A stretch of 64,000 bases of DNA. It comes from Marinoscillum luteum. Lineage in GTDB: Bacteria > Bacteroidota > Bacteroidia > Cytophagales > Cyclobacteriaceae. This document shows, one piece after another, positions 53,148 through 61,193 of the stretch (its first letter is position 1; each line of letters opens with the position of its first letter). The position numbers and the translations under genes were made by a program. The notes below the pieces were generated by a model. It saw only the letters and a list, made by a program, of their open reading frames with translations, was not told the DNA's origin and made no database searches. The stretch lies in contig NZ_JBIPKE010000020.1 of assembly GCF_044005705.1 (NCBI RefSeq), forward strand, positions 496,001-560,000, given 5' to 3'.

Positions 53148-54446
53148 TTACTTTTTGATAAATCTAAAAACCCGCCCCTCTGTATGCAGAAAGTAAACAC
53201 CCGGCATCAATGACTCAATGGAAATTTCGGAGCCGCTACCCGTCCGAACCACACGGCCTCCCATGTCCAAAACACGGTAGTTTTCTGCTCCCTCCATATG
53301 CAGGATTTTTATCGTGTTGGTAGCAGGATTGGGGTACACCTCCGGTTTCGGCGCAATAGTCGCATTCAGGACCAGTGCATTTTTAGTATCATCAGGATCA
53401 TCCGCATTGTCTACATACCCTGCTGGCTGCGCACATCCATATTGACTCACCTCAGGATTGCCCAGGCCATCGCCGTCCGCATCCTCAAACCAGTCCAGGC
53501 AGGTATCTACATTGTTCTGCACATACCCATCAGGTCGCTCACAGGCGTAAACAAAAGAATTGGGATCACCCATACCATCCCCATCGGCATCCTCATACCA
53601 TGCAGGGCAAGCGCCTATTTCTGTTACTTTAAAATCCGCAAAAAGCACCTCCTCATCGCGGAGAGAATTGATGTCATTCAAACTGCGGTAGATGCCCCAC
53701 TTGGGCCGCACAAATGAAGACCCTGTTCTCCACATGTCAATTTCGTTGCTGGTGTAGCTCAGCACTTCGGTACCATCCAGCAGTTTCAGACTGACATCCA
53801 GGGTACCTGTATTGTCTGCATATTCCACTTTGCAGTAAGCCTGTACCCATCGGCCTTTGACGAGCGACAGATCGGTGTATGTGACCGTCGTGTAGCTGTT
53901 GCTCCCTCTGCCATGAATGAGCTGAAGCTGCTCAGGATCACCCTTTCGTGGTGTGATGGTCAGCAGCGGATTCGCAGCATCGTTACCACCCACAGCTTTC
54001 AGCTGAAAGAGATGCGTGAAGTTGGTCGAAGGCTGAAAAAATTCATCAATCTTAAAAAACCACTCATAAGTGACCACCTCACGCTGAATGGCTTTCAAAT
54101 AATCGGGAGAAGGGTCATACGCTTTGATTTCATTCCTTTGACGATCCACATTCGTTTCGCATCGGTCAGTATCTATGTCTTTATGAATGTAAAACTTGAA
54201 CACGTTCCGTTCGAGCTCGTCATCATACAACTCTTCTATGTGTTTGAAAACTTCAGTATGGTCACAATCCGGCACCTCCAGGGGCGAGCCGCCCAAAGCA
54301 CTCTCCAGCAAACTATAGGTATCTCCCGGACCATCGGCCGATATGGTAGTAACCGTGGTGTCTTGTGCGATGGATGGATAGTAAAAAAATGCACCTGTTA
54401 AAATCAATAAGTATTGCTTCCCGAGTCTCAGGTAGTTGTTCATCAT
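53148..54446 (-). CDS. T9SS-exported jelly-roll polysaccharide-lyase-like protein
   Basis: A 432-residue exported protein with signal peptide about 1-27. A beta-jelly-roll domain (about 50-270) has DRQRNEIKAYD, VVTYEWFFKIDEFFQPS, FTHLFQLKAVGG, PLLTITPR and GRWVQAYCKVEYAD, a pattern of heparin-lyase-I-like and glucuronan-lyase-like folds. Two calcium-type repeats follow (WYEDADGDGMGDPNSFVYAC and WFEDADGDGLGNPEVSQYGC), then a T9SS sorting domain (YPNPATNTIKI, GVYFLHTEG). Family-level assignment is uncertain and no activity is proven. It is the first gene of the minus-strand locus and diverges from the Gfo/Idh gene. Confidence 0.6.
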   Translation of the reverse strand: MMNNYLRLGKQYLLILTGAFFYYPSIAQDTTVTTISADGPGDTYSLLESALGGSPLEVPDCDHTEVFKHIEELYDDELERNVFKFYIHKDIDTDRCETNVDRQRNEIKAYDPSPDYLKAIQREVVTYEWFFKIDEFFQPSTNFTHLFQLKAVGGNDAANPLLTITPRKGDPEQLQLIHGRGSNSYTTVTYTDLSLVKGRWVQAYCKVEYADNTGTLDVSLKLLDGTEVLSYTSNEIDMWRTGSSFVRPKWGIYRSLNDINSLRDEEVLFADFKVTEIGACPAWYEDADGDGMGDPNSFVYACERPDGYVQNNVDTCLDWFEDADGDGLGNPEVSQYGCAQPAGYVDNADDPDDTKNALVLNATIAPKPEVYPNPATNTIKILHMEGAENYRVLDMGGRVVRTGSGSEISIESLMPGVYFLHTEGRVFRFIKK

Positions 54447-54600
54447 ATGAAGTTGGTTGCCAAAAAATTTCAGACCCTAAACCTATTAAGAGCCCGGGTA
54501 ATCAGCGTCCGAAACTGGGGGTACAATCGTCCAAAATCGCTCAAAGGAGTGTTTAAACGATAAATGATTGTAATTTGCATGTAGGAACACAAAACAGAGA

Positions 54601-55599
54601 ATGAACAAGAAAATCAAGGAAAACCAGGTGAATTGGGGCATCGTAGGGGTAGGTGATGTATGTGAAGTCAAAAGTGCACCAGCCATGAACCTGGTCGCCA
54701 ACTCGCGGATAGAGGCGGTCATGCGAAGAAATGCCGACAAAGCGCAGGACTATGCCAAGCGTCACCAGATCGAAAAATGGTATAGTGATGCCGATGCGCT
54801 GATCAATGATCCCAAAGTTAATGCCATCTACATCGCCACTCCCCCAGATGCACACCTGGAATACACCATCAAAGCGGCCAACGCTGGCAAGCCTGTGTAC
54901 GTGGAAAAACCCATGGCCCGAACCCATGCTGAGTGTCAGGAAATGATCTCCGTTTGTGAAAAAGCGGGTGTACCACTCTACGTAGCCTACTACCGCCGGG
55001 CCCTCCCCCATTTTCTGAAAATCAAAGAACTGATAGAATCGGGTGCCATCGGAGACGTTCGGTTTGTAGAAGTGAGGATGTGTAAGCCATTGGTACCAGA
55101 CATTATCACCCATCAAACCAATCATTGGCGGGTAAATCCGGAGGTTTCCGGCGGAGGATACTTTTATGATTTGGCCAGCCATCAGCTGGATTTTCTGGAT
55201 TTCCTTTTTGGCCCCATCCGAAAGGCCAGCGGATATTCAGCCAATCAGGGCGGGCAATACAAAGCCGAGGATATCGTAACCGCCAGCTTTGAGTTTACCA
55301 AAGGGGTGCTCGGAACGGGCAGTTGGTGCTTCGCCTCAGGAGAAGTGAGTGACAAAGACATTACTACAATTGTAGGCTCCAAAGGGGAGATTTCTTATGT
55401 GTCCTTTGGAAAGGCCGAAGTGACGCTGAGGAGAGATACTTCTGAAGACAAGGTCTTTTCCTTCGACTTACCCAAACACATACAGCAGCCACTCATTCAG
55501 CAGGTGGTGGACGACCTATTGGGCAATGGCAGGTGTGTGAGCACAGGTGTAAGCGGAGCACGTACCAACCATGTGATGGAATGGATGGCTAATTTTTAA
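54601..55599 (+). CDS. Gfo/Idh/MocA-family oxidoreductase
   Basis: A 332-residue cytoplasmic NAD(P)-dependent oxidoreductase without a signal peptide. The Rossmann motif is VNWGIVGVGDVCEVKSAP (about 10-27); IATPPDAHLEYTIKAANAGKPVYVEKPMARTHAECQ carries the EKP catalytic Lys; YYRRALPHF and GGGYFYDLASHQLDFLDFLFG follow. The Cys-containing GDVCEVKSAP variant is a common subgroup of unknown sugar specificity. It diverges from the jelly-roll lyase-like gene. Its 3' end overlaps the convergent barrel gene by 11 bases. Confidence 0.88.
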   Translation: MNKKIKENQVNWGIVGVGDVCEVKSAPAMNLVANSRIEAVMRRNADKAQDYAKRHQIEKWYSDADALINDPKVNAIYIATPPDAHLEYTIKAANAGKPVYVEKPMARTHAECQEMISVCEKAGVPLYVAYYRRALPHFLKIKELIESGAIGDVRFVEVRMCKPLVPDIITHQTNHWRVNPEVSGGGYFYDLASHQLDFLDFLFGPIRKASGYSANQGGQYKAEDIVTASFEFTKGVLGTGSWCFASGEVSDKDITTIVGSKGEISYVSFGKAEVTLRRDTSEDKVFSFDLPKHIQQPLIQQVVDDLLGNGRCVSTGVSGARTNHVMEWMANF

Positions 55600-56461
55600 G
55601 TCTCCAAACCACTCCCACTTCCACCCCCAGCACCTCACTGGTGACATCATTCAGTCGTGTTTTGGGTGTGGACTGGTCTTTTTTGTAAACGGTATCGATC
55701 CCAATGCCGGTGGTCCAATAACCGTAGGAAGGTCGTACCTCCACACACAATCCCCCAGACATTTTGTAAGACATGACCAATTGATTTTCAAGTCCGAAAC
55801 CTTTGGCTCGATGCCTGAAACTCACCGGATGCTGGAAGCGCTCGATCAGGTTCCAGTTGCCGGTGGCATGGTATCGCACCTGATGATAAGTGGTTTTGAG
55901 GGTGATCCCAAAGGCGCTTTCGGCCAGCAATTGCAACCTACCTGTGAGTAGCGGTCCATACCATTGATTGGTATAAGAGCTACGTAATCCCATCTTTTCA
56001 TTGAGCAGAAAAAAGCGCTGGCTCATAAGTCCGTAGCCCCCACCAAGGGTGAAGGTCATGCTTTTTCTTTTAAACACCCGATATAATAAGCCGCACTGAC
56101 TGGCCAGGGTATATCCCTTTCCGGCATCCTCTTTGGCAAAAAACACACGTCCGGTACGATCATCCCCCTCATAGTCACTATCGGTGACGCTCCCTTGCAC
56201 CAGTACCTGATGCTGGTACTCAGCGAAAGCTACTATCCTGTCTGTGATGGGGTGTTGGTAGGCCACCAGGGCTCCTGCTCCCATCACACGTTGCCATTTC
56301 AGTTCTGAAAAAATATTGGGCGAGGTGCCATTGAGGTTGCCTGCTATGGACCAGGTGAGGTTTTGCCGGGTATGGCTCACCCCTGCGGTCAGTTGGCCCT
56401 GTCCGTGAGCCATAAGTCCTGCCATGAACAAATTGAAGAATATAATGAGTCTTAGTTTCAT
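55589..56461 (-). CDS. Omptin/Pom-like outer-membrane beta-barrel protein
   Basis: About 290 residues from ATG 56461 (MKLRLIIFFNLFMAGLMAHGQG signal); the frame opens 15 codons earlier. The sequence alternates polar and hydrophobic residues. Two stretches resemble omptin-fold proteins: NIFSELKW near residue 42 and GSVTDSDYEGDDRTGRVFF near 85, as in the Protochlamydia outer-membrane (Pom) family. The omptin protease pairs (Asp-Asp and Asp-His) could not be confirmed, so proteolysis is not claimed. It is 91 bases after the PL14-like gene, with a hairpin between, and ends in VGVVWRLKN. Confidence 0.55.
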   Translation of the reverse strand: MKLRLIIFFNLFMAGLMAHGQGQLTAGVSHTRQNLTWSIAGNLNGTSPNIFSELKWQRVMGAGALVAYQHPITDRIVAFAEYQHQVLVQGSVTDSDYEGDDRTGRVFFAKEDAGKGYTLASQCGLLYRVFKRKSMTFTLGGGYGLMSQRFFLLNEKMGLRSSYTNQWYGPLLTGRLQLLAESAFGITLKTTYHQVRYHATGNWNLIERFQHPVSFRHRAKGFGLENQLVMSYKMSGGLCVEVRPSYGYWTTGIGIDTVYKKDQSTPKTRLNDVTSEVLGVEVGVVWRLKN

Positions 56462-56484
56462 AAAAACAAGCACTGTCCCAGTGC
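56462..56484 (-). terminator. Small hairpin with T tract after the PL14-like gene
   Basis: GCACTG-GGA-CAGTGC on the minus strand gives a perfect 6-bp stem, followed by TTGTTTTT right before the omptin-like ATG. It could end the PL14-like transcript. Confidence 0.5.
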
Positions 56485-56551
56485 CTTGGAGAGGTCCATC
56501 CGACAAGCTCCTGTGATCTGCTCTCCTCCTCCCCGGGACAGTACCCTGGGT

Positions 56552-57430
56552 TTAGCTACTGATTCTTGCCCATTTCAAGTCATCAAAATAGATGTAACCT
56601 GTGCTACCTGAACCCCAGTAACTCTGGCTTCCACCTCTGAACACAGAGTAGTATAGTCCCTTTACTTTTCGCTTAGAGTCAGAAGAAGCCCATTTGATGT
56701 TGTCTCTTCTCAAAACAGTGCTTCCATTCACTTTCATCTCGGCGGTGCCATTGTAGGAGCTTCCTGTATTGGATTTCATATAAAAACCAATGGTGTACCA
56801 GGTACCTCTGGACAATGCTCCGGAGCTCGGGTATGTAGCACCAAATGACTCACCACAGTTGCTGGTCATGCCCTGATGATACAGATAGGGCTGGAAATAC
56901 ACCCGGCTGTCACTAGAGTTTGGTGAATACCACATGGCGCGCATACTGCCTCCGTTTCCGGCCTGGGCATCACTGGCTCTGCAGCCTGTCACTCCATCGC
57001 CTACCTGAAAGCCCCAGCCTACTTTGCCACCACGGCTCCAGTCAAACTGGCTGTGGAATCTCACTTTATACTCCAGCCAGTACTCTGTACCGTCCGAAAC
57101 ATCAATTCTGGACTCCATACCCCCGGAGGTTCCCACGACATTCGCTGCCAGGGTGATTCGAAGGGTATTAGAAGAAATGTAGGTAGCCCCCGCATCCCAG
57201 CCGGAAACATTCCCGAAATCGGAAGAAGCGGTGGAGGATGAAACCTGCCCATTGGAGCGGGTAAAATAAACCTCACGGCTGGAATAGATCGCCCGGGCCT
57301 CAGTGGCTGCATCTGCATCGATGATGGCCGAGGGCTCCGTGACGTCCTCCTGGCAGCCCGTAAAGAGCAGGCCGAAGCCCAGAATAGTACACAGGCTCAG
57401 GGCCTTCAATTGGTGTTGATTGTTGATCAT
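56552..57430 (-). CDS. PL14-like polysaccharide lyase, lipoprotein
   Basis: A 292-residue lipoprotein (lipobox LLFTGC, Cys26). After a linker, the jelly-roll (about 50-290) shows WLEYKVRFHSQFDWSRGGKVGWGFQVG with Lys136, GGSMRAMWY with Ser162 and Arg164, and YLYHQGM with Tyr182 and Tyr184. This Lys, Ser-x-Arg, Tyr-x-Tyr set matches the catalytic set described for PL14 lyases such as viral vAL-1, which cleave glucuronic-acid or alginate polymers by beta-elimination. It would act at the surface and feed the GH88 of the nearby SusCD locus. It lacks a T9SS tail. Family assignment is from motif spacing only. Confidence 0.72.
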   Translation of the reverse strand: MINNQHQLKALSLCTILGFGLLFTGCQEDVTEPSAIIDADAATEARAIYSSREVYFTRSNGQVSSSTASSDFGNVSGWDAGATYISSNTLRITLAANVVGTSGGMESRIDVSDGTEYWLEYKVRFHSQFDWSRGGKVGWGFQVGDGVTGCRASDAQAGNGGSMRAMWYSPNSSDSRVYFQPYLYHQGMTSNCGESFGATYPSSGALSRGTWYTIGFYMKSNTGSSYNGTAEMKVNGSTVLRRDNIKWASSDSKRKVKGLYYSVFRGGSQSYWGSGSTGYIYFDDLKWARISS

Positions 57431-57499
57431 GGTAATCGTTTTTAATTGGTTAGAAATAAATAAATGATCCTGTCAAAGAATCGTGGTTGGAAAATTTCT

Positions 57500-59020
57500 T
57501 TATGATGAAGCTTGATTCTCCTGAGCCACTGCGAGCTGCTCTCGCAGAAAGCTTACATAGGGAGAATTCATGGACGGCCTCAGTTTCATGGCCTCTTCAA
57601 AGTGTGTTTTTGCCTCGGCCAGGAGACCCGAGGTAAGGAGGGCCTCAGCCAAATTGAGATGTGCCTCAGGAGATTCAGGATAAAGCTGAACAGCGTGCAG
57701 AAATACCTCGGTGGCATCTTCCATTCGGGAAAGCCTGTGCAGAAGATTGACCCCCAGCTGACCCAGTAAAGCAGGCCCCATCAGGTAATCGCCCCCGCCT
57801 GCTATCATCAGGCTGTCGTGCCAGGCCAATACTTCCTCCAGGCAGCGCCCCTCATTGAGTCTTCGGCTCATAGCGATGTGAATGGGATATTTCACTGTAC
57901 TCAGCGATGCCCCATGCAGGTGATCCAGAATGTGCTCACTAATGACAGAGGGATTAAAATCGTCAGAGGTGTTGGAGAGTACCATCACTGCCATTTCCTG
58001 TGCGGGAATCACACTGAGGTCACCACTGAAGCCGCCAGCATTCCAGCTGTTTTGAAATACCCGCACGCCTTCCGAGTCTCTGATCTCCCAGCCATAACCC
58101 TTGTAGGTATTTTCTCCGGTTTTGTAATGGGCAGTCATGAGCTGATCAATAGAAGCCGATGAAAGACCTCCCTGAACCGTGTCTATTCTCAAAACCATCT
58201 GCATCCATTTGGCCATATCGCCCACTGTAGTATGCAAGCCAAAGCTCCCTGCATTTTCGCGGGTATATGGATAAATGTCCGATTCCCTGAGGTCATAGCT
58301 GATCCAGTTGAGGATCTCATGTGGCCGGGCCAGCTCTGCCGATGAAGTATCAGGAAAGAAGCTGGAGTGGCGCATCCCAAGAGGCGCCAGCGTTTCGGCA
58401 TGTACCACCTCTTCGAAAGACTTCTGCTCAGACTTGGCCATCAGATCGGCCAGGATATCATAGTTATATGGCGACCTTTTGCATTGGGTGCCGGGCGCAA
58501 ACATTACATCCTGAAAAATAATGCTGCGAGTGGTGGCCTCCAATGCGTCCTCCTCATAGGCCGGCATATCCCAGGCCGGGTTGAAATGAGGTATACCAGA
58601 AGTGTGGGTAAGCAGATGATGTGCTGAAATGCGCTGGTAGTCCCCCTGCATCTGAAAGTAGGGCAGCTCCCTGACCACCGGATCCTGCAAGCTGAGTTTG
58701 CCTGCTTGCTGCAGACGAAGTGCTGTACTCGCCACCAGCAGCTCCGAGAAGCCTCCGGCGAAAAACACCGTGGAATCTGTAAATGGTATCTTCCTGGCCA
58801 GATCACTGTAGCCAGTGGTAAGGTAATAGGCCGTATCACGTGTGACCACCACTACTGCCATACCGGGCAGCGGATAGGTTTGAACTACTGATTGGGTAAA
58901 ACTTTTGAGTGCCGGAATGTCCAGGCGTGCTTCATAAGAGGAAGCATCCTGCACCGGGCTGCATTGGGTGAGTGCGAGGCAAAAAAAGACGAGTGAGCAG
59001 ATTCTTCTATCAAGTACCAT
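57500..59020 (-). CDS. Degenerate serine beta-lactamase-like lipoprotein with C-terminal TPRs
   Basis: A 506-residue lipoprotein (LALTQC, Cys20) with the class C beta-lactamase/DD-peptidase fold: LPGMAVVVVTRD, LLTHTSGIPHFN, PGTQCKRSPYNYDILADLM, GYGWEIRDSEG and GGFSGDLSVIPAQEMAVMVLSN. The catalytic motifs are altered. SxxK is GFSE (Gly90, Glu93), YxN is RSP (Arg182, Pro184) and the usual HxG segment is WNAGG, so it is probably not a hydrolase. The last 100 residues form about two tetratricopeptide repeats (SPEAHLNLAEALLTSGLLAEAKTHFEEAMKLRP). It may be a binding or scaffold protein. Three inverted repeats lie just upstream. Confidence 0.8.
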   Translation of the reverse strand: MVLDRRICSLVFFCLALTQCSPVQDASSYEARLDIPALKSFTQSVVQTYPLPGMAVVVVTRDTAYYLTTGYSDLARKIPFTDSTVFFAGGFSELLVASTALRLQQAGKLSLQDPVVRELPYFQMQGDYQRISAHHLLTHTSGIPHFNPAWDMPAYEEDALEATTRSIIFQDVMFAPGTQCKRSPYNYDILADLMAKSEQKSFEEVVHAETLAPLGMRHSSFFPDTSSAELARPHEILNWISYDLRESDIYPYTRENAGSFGLHTTVGDMAKWMQMVLRIDTVQGGLSSASIDQLMTAHYKTGENTYKGYGWEIRDSEGVRVFQNSWNAGGFSGDLSVIPAQEMAVMVLSNTSDDFNPSVISEHILDHLHGASLSTVKYPIHIAMSRRLNEGRCLEEVLAWHDSLMIAGGGDYLMGPALLGQLGVNLLHRLSRMEDATEVFLHAVQLYPESPEAHLNLAEALLTSGLLAEAKTHFEEAMKLRPSMNSPYVSFLREQLAVAQENQASS

Positions 59021-59047
59021 AATTGCGATATTGTGTTCATCGCAATT
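59021..59047. promoter_or_regulatory. Perfect inverted repeat directly before the beta-lactamase-like start codon
   Basis: AATTGCGAT and ATCGCAATT (9-bp arms, 9-base spacer), the first arm touching the ATG at 59018-59020. As RNA it would form a hairpin over the initiation region; as DNA it could be an operator. Confidence 0.6.
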
Positions 59048-59054
59048 TGACCGG

Positions 59055-59092
59055 TATTTTATACTCCAAAATTCACAAATAGGTATAAAATA
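59055..59092. promoter_or_regulatory. Second inverted repeat upstream of the beta-lactamase-like gene
   Basis: TATTTTATAC and GTATAAAATA are perfect 10-bp arms separated by 18 bases; the arm centres are 28 bases apart. Confidence 0.55.
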
Positions 59093-59095
59093 GTA

Positions 59096-59128
59096 CGTTT
59101 TATTGGGGTATTTTCAAAATATAAAACG
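59096..59128. promoter_or_regulatory. Third inverted repeat upstream of the beta-lactamase-like gene
   Basis: CGTTTTAT and ATAAAACG are perfect 8-bp arms separated by 17 bases. The ATAAAA core is shared with the repeat at 59055-59092. Confidence 0.5.
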
Positions 59129-59653
59129 GTCGATGCCTTTTCTCTCAGACGAATAGGAAGCTCGTAAATTATAACCGTCATTCCCGCTCAGGCGGGAATC
59201 TCATCCAGCCAGAGACGATCCGATAGTAAACTTGATTTTCCCATCTCTCATGGTGAGCCTGTCTAACCATCAGACAGATGGCAAGGTAGATCGATATAAT
59301 AAGGCATTGTCTTACTCTTCGACGGAGATCAGAGTGACAATGCCCATAGACGCTTTGCCTTGAAAATATCATGCTAAAATCAGAATAAAAATGCCAGACT
59401 CAGCGTGATAATGCCAGAGACACGTCGATCGAAAATGTCATGCTGAGCTCCGTCGAAGAGTAAGACATTTTCACTTTTCTGATATAAGCTATCGAAAGAG
59501 TGACAATGCCTGGATCAGCGTGAAAAGGTCATTTCTTATCCTATTTGCTCCATGTAGGTGTGCAGACACACCTCCCAATACACCAAACCGACACACACGG
59601 CAATTACACCGTATATTGCCGAATCATCCGAACTATTACTTGTAAAAAGCATC
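59129..59653. other. Intergenic region made largely of dispersed repeat fragments
   Basis: About 525 bases without a gene. It contains the CCCGCTCAGGCGGG-type repeat (59174-59286) and several fragments of another dispersed family: TACTCTTCGACGGAG near 59320, ATGCTGAGCTCCGTCGAAG near 59441, and GAGTGACAATGCC twice (near 59333 and 59500). The antiporter promoter must lie at its right end, but no clear box was found. Confidence 0.5.
59174..59286. repeat. Dispersed repeat, copy A (left of the antiporter)
   Basis: ACCGTCATTCCCGCTCAGGC followed by GGGAATCTCATCCAG, then a divergent stretch ending ATGGTGAG. It aligns with 61014-61125. The core CCCGC..GCGGG is a short palindrome. Confidence 0.75.
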
Positions 59654-60904
59654 ATGAGTATCTTCAACATTATCACAATCCTGATTATCCTTTCGGCCAT
59701 TTTTGCATTCATCAATACCAAATTCCTGAAACTGCCTTTTACCATTGGCCTGATGATCATTGCCATTGTTTTCACTGTAGGGATCACCATTTTGGGAAGT
59801 TTTAATCATTACATCCTGGATGAAGCCAAGCTACTGATCCAATCGGTAGATTTTGAGACGGCACTGCTTGATGTAATGCTCAGCTTCTTGCTGTTTGCCG
59901 GGGCCTTACACACCAAACTTGATGCTCTCAAAAAGCAAAAAGGGCCCATTGCTCTTTTTGCCACCATTGGCGTAGTACTCTCTACTTTTCTGATCGGCAC
60001 CATGATGTATTATTTATTCATGGCCTTTAGCTATCCCATCGATTACGTATACTGTCTTCTTTTTGGTGCCCTCATCTCTCCTACCGACCCCATTGCGGTC
60101 TTGGGAATATTGAAGGAAGCCAATGCCCCCAAGAAGCTCGAGACCAAGATTGTGGGCGAGTCGTTGTTTAACGATGGCGTGGGTGTGGTCATTTTCATTG
60201 TACTTTTCAAAATCGCTCAACAAGGACTGGATTCCATGAGTTTTACCGATGTGAGTTTGTTGTTTGTGTCGGAAGTAGCTGGGGGGCTTATACTTGGCTT
60301 ACTGGCAGGCTGGGGTGCTTTCCGGTTGATGAAAGTCATAGATCATTATGAAACGGAGGTGATCATTACTTTGGCGTTGGTCATGGGCGTTTCTGCTTTG
60401 GCCCATTACTTACACGTATCCGGACCACTCGCTGTAGTGGTAGCCGGGATTTTTCTTGGCAACAAAGCCCCAAAAATCGCCTGGTCAGACAATACGCACT
60501 TGTATGTTGACAAATTTTGGGAGCTCATAGACGTCCTGCTCAATGCCGTTCTTTTTGTGTTGATCGGACTTGAATTACTGGTTGTCACTATGAATGGTGC
60601 CTATTTCCTGTTTGGCTTGATGGCTATTCCTCTGGCACTTTTGGCAAGGTATATTGCGCTCTCTGGCCCTGTGGCCATTTTTAAAAACAAACTGAACTTC
60701 ATCCCCCAATCGAACCTAATCATGACCTGGGGCGGTATCAGAGGGGGTATTTCTATAGCTTTGGCTTTGTCCTTGGAACCTCAGATGGGGCGTGAGCTCT
60801 TCCTTACCGTCACCTATGTGATCGTGGTATTCTCTATCATCGTTCAGGGGTTAACCATCGCTCCTTTGGTGAAGAAGGTTTTGAAGGGTTCGGAACCTGA
60901 TTAA
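59654..60904 (+). CDS. CPA1-family Na+/H+ (or K+/H+) antiporter
   Basis: A 416-residue inner-membrane antiporter with about twelve helices. The longer frame from 59558 encodes a hydrophilic non-signal start; ATG 59654 begins MSIFNIITILIILSAIFAFI, the expected first helix. The NhaP/CPA1 core is seen as LISPTDPIAVLGILKEA (Thr144-Asp145) and IVGESLFNDGVGVVIF (Asn173-Asp174), with TWGGIRGGISIALALSL near the C-terminus holding the conserved Arg. There is no TrkA-C or CNMP-binding tail. It would exchange Na+ or K+ for H+. The gene is isolated between dispersed repeats. Confidence 0.93.
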   Translation: MSIFNIITILIILSAIFAFINTKFLKLPFTIGLMIIAIVFTVGITILGSFNHYILDEAKLLIQSVDFETALLDVMLSFLLFAGALHTKLDALKKQKGPIALFATIGVVLSTFLIGTMMYYLFMAFSYPIDYVYCLLFGALISPTDPIAVLGILKEANAPKKLETKIVGESLFNDGVGVVIFIVLFKIAQQGLDSMSFTDVSLLFVSEVAGGLILGLLAGWGAFRLMKVIDHYETEVIITLALVMGVSALAHYLHVSGPLAVVVAGIFLGNKAPKIAWSDNTHLYVDKFWELIDVLLNAVLFVLIGLELLVVTMNGAYFLFGLMAIPLALLARYIALSGPVAIFKNKLNFIPQSNLIMTWGGIRGGISIALALSLEPQMGRELFLTVTYVIVVFSIIVQGLTIAPLVKKVLKGSEPD

Positions 60905-61133
60905 TAGATTTCCTTTTTTCTCCATAGAGGTGCACACATCAATCCTCCGAAAAGAAAATCCCATTTCTTGTGCCCAAATTGTAATCCGAAAGCGGATGAG
61001 TATCGCCGTTTGGAACCGTCATCCCGCGCAGGCGGGAATCTCATCCAGTCAGAGGCTCTCAGATTCGATAGCAGGCATTTTCTTCCCATCTGTCATGGTG
61101 AGCTCCGTCGAAGCATCAGACATTTTCACCTAC
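60905..61133. other. Convergent intergenic region with repeat copy B
   Basis: Between the antiporter stop and the GH13 terminator there is no gene. Most of it is repeat copy B (61014-61125). The first 100 bases show no signal I can support. Confidence 0.5.
61014..61125. repeat. Dispersed repeat, copy B (right of the antiporter)
   Basis: ACCGTCATCCCGCGCAGGC, GGGAATCTCATCCAG and CATGGTGAGCTCCGTCGAAG, in the same order as copy A with scattered differences. Confidence 0.75.
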
Positions 61134-61166
61134 AAAAAAATAAACCGGAACCCAAAAGGGCTCCGG
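61134..61166 (-). terminator. Intrinsic terminator of the GH13 amylase gene
   Basis: CCGGA-CCC/GGG-TCCGG stem (one internal mismatch) followed on the minus strand by TTTATTTTTTT, 28 bases past the stop at 61194. Confidence 0.85.
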
Positions 61167-61193
61167 CTTAACAAAATTCCGAGTAAACTCAGA

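Noticed and set aside
57500..59020. Active beta-lactamase or antibiotic resistance gene
   Set aside because: The SxxK, YxN and third catalytic motifs are all replaced.
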